This document shows, one piece after another, positions 1 to 5,564 of a stretch of 9,221 nt of DNA. The DNA comes from Akkermansia muciniphila (GTDB lineage: Bacteria; Verrucomicrobiota; Verrucomicrobiia; Limisphaerales; SXTU01), in contig CAMBZO010000075.1 of the NCBI GenBank assembly GCA_945872195.1, forward strand, positions 1 through 9,221, read 5' to 3'. The position numbers were made by a program, and so were the translations under genes. The notes under the pieces are model-generated. The model made no database searches, was not told where the DNA came from, and saw only the letters and a program-made list of their open reading frames with translations. The stretch's first letter is position 1. Each line of letters starts with the position of its first letter.

Positions 1-527
1 TTGAGGATGCGGATGATTTGGAGCAGGTCGGACTTCTGGTAGTTGCGGTTCACCTCAATCTCCGCGATCAGATCCGCGAGCATCGTGCGGAAGGAGATGA
101 CGGCATCAATGCCCTTCCCGCGCAGCAGTTCGATGCTCTGCGCGCGCGCTTCCTCGCCGCTGGGCAGCGCGGGCACGACGAGCAGTTTGGTGAGCGGGCC
201 CTCGCCACCGAAGGACTTCGCCGCATGCTCGAAGGCCGCTGGCTCCACGAAGCGGAAAATCTCCGGCGCGTTCGCGAGCATGCCGGGGCTGAAGGTCTCC
301 GTGTGCCAGCCCTTCACCACCACCAGCGCGCGCGCCACGCCCGGCATATCCGCCGAACCGAGCACGAAGGGCAGGGGAGCGCCCGGCTCGTGGTGCGGGT
401 TCAGTGCGTAGAGGTCAATCTCGTCGTCCTCGTGGCGGGACGGCGCGACGAACTTGCGCTGCTGCCGGACGAAGAATCCGTGCAGCTCGAAGTATTCGCG
501 GACGATGGTTTCGGAAACGGCGCTCAT
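1..527 (-). CDS. Conserved-looking protein of unknown function, possible restriction-endonuclease-like fold (3' end cut by window edge)
   Basis: An open minus-strand frame starts at the ATG complementary to 525-527 and runs 175 codons off the left edge, so the C-terminus is missing. It begins MSAVSETIVREYFELHGFF. There is no signal peptide or membrane segment, so it is probably cytoplasmic. I do not recognise a named family. The N-terminal half has the layout of a PD-(D/E)XK-like core: a helix with E6 and E14, an acidic strand DDEIDLYAL at residues 34-42, then a strand ending in lysine, ALVVVKGWH at 67-75. A second alpha/beta part follows, with strands LLVVPAL (115-121) and IDAVISF (140-146). 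The nuclease idea is inference from spacing only, and several catalytic arrangements are possible. The gene starts 4 bp after the aroB stop with no room for its own promoter, so it is almost certainly co-transcribed with aroB. Codon use and GC match its neighbours, and no frameshift is seen. Confidence 0.8.
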   Translation of the reverse strand, partial: MSAVSETIVREYFELHGFFVRQQRKFVAPSRHEDDEIDLYALNPHHEPGAPLPFVLGSADMPGVARALVVVKGWHTETFSPGMLANAPEIFRFVEPAAFEHAAKSFGGEGPLTKLLVVPALPSGEEARAQSIELLRGKGIDAVISFRTMLADLIAEIEVNRNYQKSDLLQIIRIL

Positions 528-531
528 GGCG

Positions 532-1653
532 TCAGGATTTGCGATTGCCGATTGCCGATTGCGGATTGGCAATCACGTCGAGCGCACCAAGCACGGCGGC
601 GGAGGGGGCGGTCTGGCCCCACACGACTTTTCCGATGCGCTCGGCGAGGACGAATTTGATTTCGCCGGCGCTGACTTTCTTGTCGAGCGTCATGGCGGCG
701 AGGAGCTTGGTGCGCTGGGGGGAAGTCAGCTTGATTGTCACCGGCAAGCCCGCGGCAACGAACAGCGCACGGATGCGGGCTGCGTCGGTTGCAGGCAAGC
801 CCAGCAGCTCCGCCGACAAGTGCGCCGCCGCGACCTGCCCGATGGAGATGGCCTCGCCGTGCCGGTAGCGCCCGTAAGCGGTGATCGCCTCGATGGCGTG
901 GCCGAGGGTGTGGCCGAAGTTCAGAATTGCCCGCCGCCCGCCCTCGGTCTCGTCCTGCGAGACGACCTCGGCCTTGATTTCGCACGAGCGGGCGACGATG
1001 TGGGCGAGCGAGGCGGCGTCGCGACGGAGAATCTTTGCCATGTCGCGCTCCAGCCGCGCGAAGAGTTCAGCGTCGTAGATGATGCCGTATTTGATGACCT
1101 CGGCCAGGCCGGCGCGGAACTCGCGCTCCGGCAGCGTGCGGAACGTGGCGAGGTCGCACAGCACGAGGCGCGGCTGGTAGAACGCGCCGACGAGGTTCTT
1201 GCCCGCCGCGAGGTTCACGCCCGTCTTGCCCCCGACGGAGCTGTCCACCTGCGCGAGCAACGTCGTCGGCACCTGCACGAAGGGAATCCCGCGCAGGTAA
1301 CTCGACGCGACGAAACCCGCGAGGTCACCCACGACGCCGCCGCCCAGCGCGACGATGAAGGACTTCCGCTCCAGCCGGTGCGCGGCGAGCTGGTTGAAGC
1401 AGAACTCGACTTGCTTGAGCCGCTTCGCCGTCTCGCCCGCAGGGACGGTGATGAGCGCGGGAGCGAAGCCCGCGCGCTTCAGGCTGGTGAGCGCGGGCTT
1501 GGCGTAACGCGCGGCAACATTCGAATCCGTGATGACGGCGCACTTCTGGCCGAGCCGAAGCGCGGCGCACTCCGCGCCGAGTCCGGCGAGCAGGCCGCTG
1601 GCAATCTTGATGTCGTAGCTGCGCGTCCCGAGGGACACCTTCACTGAACGCAT
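532..1653 (-). CDS. aroB: 3-dehydroquinate synthase AroB
   Basis: This cytoplasmic enzyme converts DAHP to 3-dehydroquinate, the second step of the shikimate pathway, using NAD+ and a divalent metal. The 373-residue product is typical in length. Family blocks appear in order: the nucleotide-binding region with ITDSN (41-45) and PAGETAK (71-77), the glycine-rich GGGVVGDLAGF (104-114), then QVPTTLLAQVDSSVGGKTG (127-145). The metal ligands expected for the family are E185 in AGLAEVIKYG, H248 in NFGHTLGH and H265 in RYRHGEA; K188 is also present. The ATG start at 1653 puts the first conserved strand at the usual distance and follows a good promoter closely. The last dozen or so residues (NPQSAIGNRKS) are encoded by a short tandem repeat and look like an acquired tail rather than part of the fold. 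The unknown gene downstream follows after 4 bp. Identification is very secure. Confidence 0.97.
   Translation of the reverse strand: MRSVKVSLGTRSYDIKIASGLLAGLGAECAALRLGQKCAVITDSNVAARYAKPALTSLKRAGFAPALITVPAGETAKRLKQVEFCFNQLAAHRLERKSFIVALGGGVVGDLAGFVASSYLRGIPFVQVPTTLLAQVDSSVGGKTGVNLAAGKNLVGAFYQPRLVLCDLATFRTLPEREFRAGLAEVIKYGIIYDAELFARLERDMAKILRRDAASLAHIVARSCEIKAEVVSQDETEGGRRAILNFGHTLGHAIEAITAYGRYRHGEAISIGQVAAAHLSAELLGLPATDAARIRALFVAAGLPVTIKLTSPQRTKLLAAMTLDKKVSAGEIKFVLAERIGKVVWGQTAPSAAVLGALDVIANPQSAIGNRKS
536..574. repeat. GATTGCC-type heptamer tandem repeat with internal hairpin, at the aroB 3' end
   Basis: Five consecutive 7-bp units read, on the plus strand, GATTTGC, GATTGCC, GATTGCC, GATTGCG and GATTGGC, followed by AATC. 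The unit at 550-556 (GATTGCC) is the exact reverse complement of 568-574 (GGCAATC), so a 7-bp stem with an 11-nt loop can form. On the minus strand the array encodes the end of AroB and covers part of its stop codon. Because 7 is not a multiple of 3, gaining or losing one unit would shift the frame and alter only the tail. I recall similar repeats being common near gene ends in some Verrucomicrobiota; that is memory, not a search result. Confidence 0.8.
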
Positions 1654-1662
1654 GATGCCGAC

Positions 1663-1691
1663 AGGCTAAGGCGCGGGCGACAGGCTGTCAC
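1663..1691 (-). promoter_or_regulatory. Predicted sigma-70-type promoter of aroB
   Basis: On the minus strand GTGACA (1691-1686; five of six matches to TTGACA) is followed by a 17-bp spacer and TAGCCT (1668-1663; it keeps the key T, A and final T of the -10 box). Transcription would start around 1656, only a few bases before the ATG at 1653, giving a very short or absent leader. No Shine-Dalgarno sequence precedes the ATG, which is consistent with this. The -35 lies about 9 bp from the edge of the large inverted repeat. Confidence 0.5.
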
Positions 1692-1699
1692 CGCTGATT

Positions 1700-1769
1700 G
1701 TAGCCGCCGAGGTAAAGAGGCGGACTCCGTTGCGCTCGGCCGCATCCGCCTCCTTACCTCGGCCGCTAC
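1700..1769. repeat. Large imperfect inverted repeat (REP/MITE-like palindrome)
   Basis: The left arm at 1700-1724 (starting GTAGCCGCCGAGG, ending GAGGCGGA) and the right arm at 1745-1769 (starting TCCGCCTCC, ending GGCCGCTAC) are reverse complements at 23 of 25 positions, separated by a 20-nt loop (1725-1744). The two mismatches are C1705/C1764 and A1716/C1753. It sits between the divergent aroB and acyltransferase genes, contains no ORF and lacks a T-tract, so it is not a standard terminator for either gene. It looks like a dispersed palindromic element of the REP or small-MITE kind; I recall similar sequences recurring in Verrucomicrobiota genomes but cannot verify copy number here. A hairpin effect on either flanking promoter is possible. 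Confidence 0.75.
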
Positions 1770-1813
1770 GGACACCCGCGGAGACGCACGCTTCCCTTCA
1801 AGGCCCGGTTTGC

Positions 1814-1819
1814 TACGAT
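1814..1819 (+). promoter_or_regulatory. Predicted -10 element for the acyltransferase gene
   Basis: TACGAT, within TTTGCTACGATC, lies 14 nt before the ATG at 1834, which would place the RNA start near 1826 and leave a leader of about 8 nt. The -35 region (around 1791-1797) is poor. The support is mainly the resemblance in form and position to the boxes before aroB, the propeller gene and gatB. Confidence 0.35.
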
Positions 1820-1833
1820 CTGGACCAGTTCAC

Positions 1834-3162
1834 ATGACCAACGCAGCCGCAGAACTTTCTGTCACGCCTTCACCCTCAGAGCCCGCCAGCAACCGCCTGA
1901 TGTCGCTCGATGCGCTGCGTGGCTTCGACATGTTTTGGATTCTTGGCGGCGACTTCATTGTCACCACGGCGGGCAAGATGTCCGGCGGCAACGAGCAAAC
2001 GTGGACGCTCTTCGGCTGGCTCGCGGGCCAGTTCCGGCACAAGGCATGGGACGGCTTCTCGTTCTACGACCTCATTTTCCCGCTGTTCGTATTCATCTCC
2101 GGGGCGTCGGTCGTCTTCTCGCTCACGAAGGAGACTCAGCTCCACGGCCGTGCGGGCGCGCTGCAACGCGTCCTGCGTCGCGCGGTCCTGCTCTTCGTGC
2201 TGGGCATCTTTTACTCTGGCGGCCTCACGAAGGAGTGGCCGGACATTCGCGTGCTCGGAGTCCTGCAACGCATCGCACTAGCGTATCTCGGGGCAGGGCT
2301 GGTCTTTTGCCTTGTTGGATCACGGATGAAGGCGCTGGCGGGAATTGTCGCAGGCATCCTCGTCGGCTACTGGGCGCTGATGAGCTTTGTGCCGATCCGC
2401 GACATCGTGCTCGACAAGGACAGGCTCGCAGAGATCGCCGGGAAAGCTGGCGACGCGCGTAGTGCCATCCAGCTCAAGTCGGAGACGAACCCATCCATGA
2501 CGAAGAACAGCCGTGCGTGGGCGAAGGCGGAAGAGCTGTTCGACAAGACAACGGCCACGACGACCGGCCAGTTCGACCCCGGTCACAACCTCGCCAACCA
2601 CCTCGACTTCCAGTTCCTGCCGGGGCGCAAGTATGACCTCTTCTACGACCCCGAGGGACTTCTCAGCACGCTGCCCGCAGTGGCGACGTGCCTGCTCGGC
2701 GTGCTCGCGGGAGTGTGGCTGCGACGCGAGGACTTCTGCGACAAGTGGAAGGTGATTTATCTCCTGAGCTTCGGTGCGCTCGCGGTCCTTGCAGGCTTTG
2801 CGTGGGGCATGTCGTTTCCAGTCGTGAAGAAGATTTGGACCTCCAGCTTTGTGCTCGTGGCGGGCGGCTACAGCGCGATGTTGCTGGCGGTCTTCTACCA
2901 GATCGTGGACGTGTGGCAGCGCCGCGACTGGTGCCAGCCGTTCGTGTGGATCGGCACCAACTCGATCACGATTTACGTGGCGAGCAACCTCCTCCAGTTC
3001 CGTGCCGTGGCGAACCGCCTCGTGGGCGGGGACGTGAAGCGGTCGCTGGACACGAACATTGCCGATGGCGCGGGGAATCTGGTCATCGCGCTCGTCGGCT
3101 TCACGCTCATCTTCGCCTTCGTGAACTTCCTCTATCGCCGGAAAATTTTTCTCCGCCTTTAA
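1834..3162 (+). CDS. Multipass membrane acyltransferase, HGSNAT/NagX-like (DUF5009, COG4299)
   Basis: The family includes human heparan-alpha-glucosaminide N-acetyltransferase and bacterial NagX-type proteins, which are thought to use cytoplasmic acetyl-CoA to acetylate a sugar amine across the membrane. The 442-residue product (from ATG 1834) carries the family's opening motif RLMSLDALRGFDMFWI (21-36). H69 in RHKAWDGF, followed by YDLIFPLFVFISG, matches the position of the catalytic histidine of human HGSNAT. DPEGLLSTLPA (272-282) is another family block. About ten hydrophobic segments are visible, near 32-45, 76-97, 116-129, 139-162, 165-187, 275-296, 306-326, 337-358, 368-388 and 414-434. 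A polar stretch at 190-270 lies between the fifth and sixth, so it is probably periplasmic or cytoplasmic loop. A TTG at 1810 is in frame but overlaps the predicted -10 box, so ATG 1834 is preferred. The natural substrate cannot be told from the sequence; an exported glycan is a reasonable guess. A Tat-exported DUF1501 gene follows after 67 bp. Confidence 0.88.
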   Translation: MTNAAAELSVTPSPSEPASNRLMSLDALRGFDMFWILGGDFIVTTAGKMSGGNEQTWTLFGWLAGQFRHKAWDGFSFYDLIFPLFVFISGASVVFSLTKETQLHGRAGALQRVLRRAVLLFVLGIFYSGGLTKEWPDIRVLGVLQRIALAYLGAGLVFCLVGSRMKALAGIVAGILVGYWALMSFVPIRDIVLDKDRLAEIAGKAGDARSAIQLKSETNPSMTKNSRAWAKAEELFDKTTATTTGQFDPGHNLANHLDFQFLPGRKYDLFYDPEGLLSTLPAVATCLLGVLAGVWLRREDFCDKWKVIYLLSFGALAVLAGFAWGMSFPVVKKIWTSSFVLVAGGYSAMLLAVFYQIVDVWQRRDWCQPFVWIGTNSITIYVASNLLQFRAVANRLVGGDVKRSLDTNIADGAGNLVIALVGFTLIFAFVNFLYRRKIFLRL

Positions 3163-3229
3163 GTCCCGCCGCTACTTCCAAGTTTCCGGTTGAATGGCAC
3201 CTCCGGGTGCCCGTCAGTTCAACACCTTC

Positions 3230-4561
3230 ATGGCCAAAATTAACTCGACCTTCTGTGACGGTTACGCTCGCCGGGACTTCCTCCGCATCGGCGCGGCAGG
3301 CGTGCTCGGGACACAGTTGTCGCTCGCGGGCTTGCTCTCGGGTTCCGCCCGGGCCGCGTCCGCCGCGAAGGACAAGTCGCTCATCTATATCTTCCTCAAA
3401 GGTGGCCTGAGCACGATTGACACGTTCGACCTCAAGCCCGACGCCCCGATCGAGGTGCGAGGCGATTTCAAGGGCATCCCGACCAACATCCCCGGCGTTC
3501 ACGTCTGCGAGCATCTGCCCCGCGTCGCCCGCGTGATGGACAAGTTTTCGCAGATCCGCTCCTTCACGCACCGCTCATCCGATCACGGCCCGGCCGACCA
3601 TTACATGCTCACGGGCTTCTTCCCGTCGGCCGGCTTCAACGGCGGTCTCAAGCCGAACAACCAGCACCCCGCCTTTGGCTCCGTGCTGGCGCAGAAGCTC
3701 GGGCCGCGTGGCTCCGTGCCGCCGTATGTCTGTCTGCCGGGGATGCATCCCAGCGGCAGCTCCGCGTATCTCGGCGCCGCAGCGGTGCCCTTCGTCATCG
3801 AGAACGACCCGAGCGCGCCGAACTTCACCGTCCCCGACCTCGCGCCGCCGATGTTGATTGAATCCAATCGGCTCGCAGCCCGCCGCGAATTGCTTGCGCA
3901 AGTGGACCGTTACCAAAAGGCCGCCGAGACTGCCGCGAACGCCGGCGCTCGAAATGTCAGCGTCTTCAGCCAGCGCGCCTTCGACCTGATGACTTCCCCC
4001 GATGCGAAGCGCGCCTTCGACCTCGCCTCCGAGCCGGACAAACTCCGCGATGACTACGGACGCAACACGCTCGGCCAGTCCTGTCTCTTCGCCCGGCGGC
4101 TCGTCGAGAGCGGCGTGCGCTGCGTGACGATTGACCACGCGAACTGGGACACGCACGACGGCAATTTCAACACGCTCAAGGGCGCTCTCCTCCCGAAGCT
4201 CGACGCCGCGATGTCCACGCTCTTCCGTGACCTCTCCGAGCGTGGGATGCTGGACAACACGCTGGTCCTCATCAGCGGCGAGTTCGGCCGCACGCCGAAG
4301 ATCAACAAGAATGCCGGGCGCGACCACTGGGGTCCCTGCTTCACCGTTCTCATGGGCGGCGGCGGCGTCCAAGGCGGGCGCGTCATCGGTGCCAGCGACA
4401 AGTGGGCCGCCCAGCCCGCGCACACTCCCTACGGCCCCGAGGACATGGCCGCGACGCTCTATCACCTGCTCGGCCTCGACCCGCAGGACGAGATGCACAC
4501 CGCCGAGGGCCGCCCGATGATGATCGCGAACAGCGGGCGGGTGATGAAAGAGCTGTTGTAG
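3230..4561 (+). CDS. Tat-exported DUF1501 protein (alkaline-phosphatase/sulfatase-like superfamily), copy A
   Basis: DUF1501 proteins are abundant in Planctomycetota and Verrucomicrobiota and are related to the alkaline phosphatase/sulfatase fold; their reaction is not firmly known. From ATG 3230 the product is 443 residues. A twin-arginine signal, ARRDFLRIG (13-21), is followed by a hydrophobic stretch and SGSARA (38-43), so it should leave the cytoplasm folded, possibly with metal bound. Family blocks are LKGGLSTIDTFDLKPDAP (56-73), NWDTHDGNF (305-313), GEFGRTPKINKNAGRDHW (350-367) and the glycine-rich MGGGGVQGG (375-383). The acidic and histidine residues of WDTH and GRDHW are candidate metal ligands. 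The opening motif has T where many relatives have H (GGPSHxDTFD, from memory). An in-frame ATG at 3194 would add 12 residues; 3230 puts the RR pair at a more usual distance from the start. Neither start has a clear Shine-Dalgarno. No cytochrome/DUF1549-DUF1553 partner gene lies beside it. Confidence 0.9.
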   Translation: MAKINSTFCDGYARRDFLRIGAAGVLGTQLSLAGLLSGSARAASAAKDKSLIYIFLKGGLSTIDTFDLKPDAPIEVRGDFKGIPTNIPGVHVCEHLPRVARVMDKFSQIRSFTHRSSDHGPADHYMLTGFFPSAGFNGGLKPNNQHPAFGSVLAQKLGPRGSVPPYVCLPGMHPSGSSAYLGAAAVPFVIENDPSAPNFTVPDLAPPMLIESNRLAARRELLAQVDRYQKAAETAANAGARNVSVFSQRAFDLMTSPDAKRAFDLASEPDKLRDDYGRNTLGQSCLFARRLVESGVRCVTIDHANWDTHDGNFNTLKGALLPKLDAAMSTLFRDLSERGMLDNTLVLISGEFGRTPKINKNAGRDHWGPCFTVLMGGGGVQGGRVIGASDKWAAQPAHTPYGPEDMAATLYHLLGLDPQDEMHTAEGRPMMIANSGRVMKELL

Positions 4562-4562
4562 C

Positions 4563-4598
4563 CGCAAGCAATGGCGGCGCCGCTGCGTGTCCCCTTTT
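4563..4598 (+). terminator. Possible weak terminator after DUF1501 copy A
   Basis: Just after the stop at 4561, CGCA (4563-4566) can pair with TGCG (4584-4587), GC (4568-4569) with GC (4582-4583) and GGC (4573-4575) with GCC (4579-4581), giving a GC-rich but bulged stem. It is followed by CCCCTTTT (4591-4598). The core 4574-4583 is a perfect 10-bp palindrome. The bulges and short T-run make this a weak candidate. Confidence 0.25.
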
Positions 4599-4675
4599 CC
4601 CCTCACCGTTGGCGAGAGCTTTTCGGTTGCAACCAGACTTTACATTCAAAGGGTGAATCGGAAAACCTGACCCCG

Positions 4676-5476
4676 ATGCCTGTCTGCGCACTTCCGGCTC
4701 CACTCCCATTCGGAGAACGAGTGAACATCCTCGGCGTCGGAGTCAGCGTTTTAAACCTGACGACGGCGCTCACGGCCATCGCACGCGTGGTGACGGAACG
4801 GCGTAAGGGCTACGTGTGCGTCACCGGCGTCCACGGCGTGACCGAGGCGCAGGACGATCCGGAGTTCCGCCGCATCCTGAACCGCGCCTTCCTCAACACG
4901 CCGGATGGGATGCCGATGGTCTGGCTGGGTCGACTGGCCGGGCATCGCTCGATGGGCCGCGTGTATGGCCCGGACTTGATGACGCTGGTGATGCGCGAGT
5001 CCGTGGCGCGCGGTTGGCGGCACTTCTTCTATGGCGGGGCGAATGGCACGGCCGAACGCTTGCGCGCTGTGCTCACGGAGAAATTTCCCGGACTGCAAGT
5101 CGCCGGCACCTGCGAGCCGCCGTTCCGTCCGCTGAACGACGCGGAGCAAGCCGCGCTCACCGCGCAGGTCGCCGCCGCGAAGCCCGACATGATCTGGGTC
5201 GGCCTCAGCACGCCGAAGCAGGAGCGCTTCATGGCGGAGAACCTCGCGCGACTCGACACCACGCTCATGCTCGGTGTGGGCGCGGCGTTCGACATGCTGG
5301 CGGGCACGAAGTCGCAGGCGCCGCGCTGGATGCAGCGCAGCGGGCTGGAGTGGTTTTACCGCTTGTGCCAGGAGCCGCGCCGTCTCGGGCCGCGCTACCT
5401 GAAGAACAATCCGCTCTTCGCGCTGCGCGTGCTGGGACAGTTAAGCGGACTCCGGAAATGCGAGATGGAAAAGTAG
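4676..5476 (+). CDS. WecG/TagA/CpsF-family glycosyltransferase
   Basis: This family (Glyco_tran_WecG, GT26) transfers a hexosamine or hexuronic residue, often N-acetylmannosamine or its acid, onto a lipid-linked precursor at the inner face of the membrane during surface polysaccharide or teichoic acid synthesis. From ATG 4676 the product is 266 residues, near the usual length. Motifs in order are NILGVGVSVLNLTTAL (17-32), YVCVTGVHGVTEA (46-58), NTPDGMP (74-80; D77 at the position of the family's essential aspartate), FFYGGANGTAERL (117-129), WVGLSTPKQERF (174-185) and GVGAAFDMLAGTKSQAPRW (200-218). The C-terminus is basic (EPRRLGPRYLKNN), as in relatives where it supports membrane contact. 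The start is uncertain: GTG 4721 has a good GGAG five bases upstream and gives the shortest family-like N-terminus (251 residues), while ATG 4676 lies 29 bp after a TACATT box (4641-4646). The donor and acceptor cannot be named, as no other polysaccharide gene is nearby. Confidence 0.92.
   Translation: MPVCALPAPLPFGERVNILGVGVSVLNLTTALTAIARVVTERRKGYVCVTGVHGVTEAQDDPEFRRILNRAFLNTPDGMPMVWLGRLAGHRSMGRVYGPDLMTLVMRESVARGWRHFFYGGANGTAERLRAVLTEKFPGLQVAGTCEPPFRPLNDAEQAALTAQVAAAKPDMIWVGLSTPKQERFMAENLARLDTTLMLGVGAAFDMLAGTKSQAPRWMQRSGLEWFYRLCQEPRRLGPRYLKNNPLFALRVLGQLSGLRKCEMEK
4712..4715 (+). promoter_or_regulatory. Shine-Dalgarno GGAG supporting the alternative GTG 4721 start
   Basis: GGAG is followed by five bases (AACGA) and GTG in the glycosyltransferase frame. 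This is the clearest Shine-Dalgarno placement I noticed before any candidate start in the window, and the protein from there begins directly with the conserved NILGVGVS strand. It argues for a start 45 bp downstream of the ATG chosen for the gene. The match could be chance in a purine-rich coding stretch. Confidence 0.35.
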
Positions 5477-5521
5477 TGTGGCTGCGTGTCGCACCAGTTC
5501 GCGCTTCGAGTCAAACTGAGC

Positions 5522-5541
5522 AATCCCGGCTTGGCGGGATT
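5522..5541 (+). terminator. Hairpin after the glycosyltransferase gene, possible terminator
   Basis: AATCCCG (5522-5528) and CGGGATT (5535-5541) form a perfect 7-bp stem with a 6-nt loop, 45 bp after the stop codon, followed by a single T and then CG. The T-run is too short for a strong intrinsic terminator. The right half overlaps the predicted -35 box of the next gene, so the palindrome could instead be an operator. Confidence 0.3.
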
Positions 5542-5558
5542 TCGTAACGCGCTATACT
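5531..5558 (+). promoter_or_regulatory. Predicted sigma-70-type promoter of the PQQ-like propeller gene
   Basis: TTGGCG (5531-5536), a 16-bp spacer and TATACT (5553-5558, within GCTATACT) make a good promoter. The expected RNA start, 6-7 bp after the -10 box, falls on or beside the ATG at 5565, so the transcript should be leaderless or nearly so. No Shine-Dalgarno could fit between the box and the start codon. Confidence 0.55.
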
Positions 5559-5564
5559 CCGCCA

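Noticed and set aside
536..574. CRISPR array at the heptamer repeat
   Set aside because: The units are only 7 bp and directly tandem, with no spacers and no cas genes nearby.
454..1647. Long plus-strand open frame (397 codons) opposite aroB
   Set aside because: It mirrors aroB, whose conserved motifs are unmistakable. The antisense product is rich in Arg, Ala, Glu and Gly with no family motif, as expected from GC-rich third positions on the other strand.
1810..1833. TTG start at 1810 for the acyltransferase
   Set aside because: It would add 8 residues lying over the predicted -10 box; ATG 1834 sits at a normal distance before the conserved RLMSLDALRGF motif.
3575..4606. Minus-strand open frame (343 codons) opposite DUF1501 copy A
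   Set aside because: It is a shadow of the DUF1501 gene, with Arg/Ala/Glu/Val-rich sequence and no motif.
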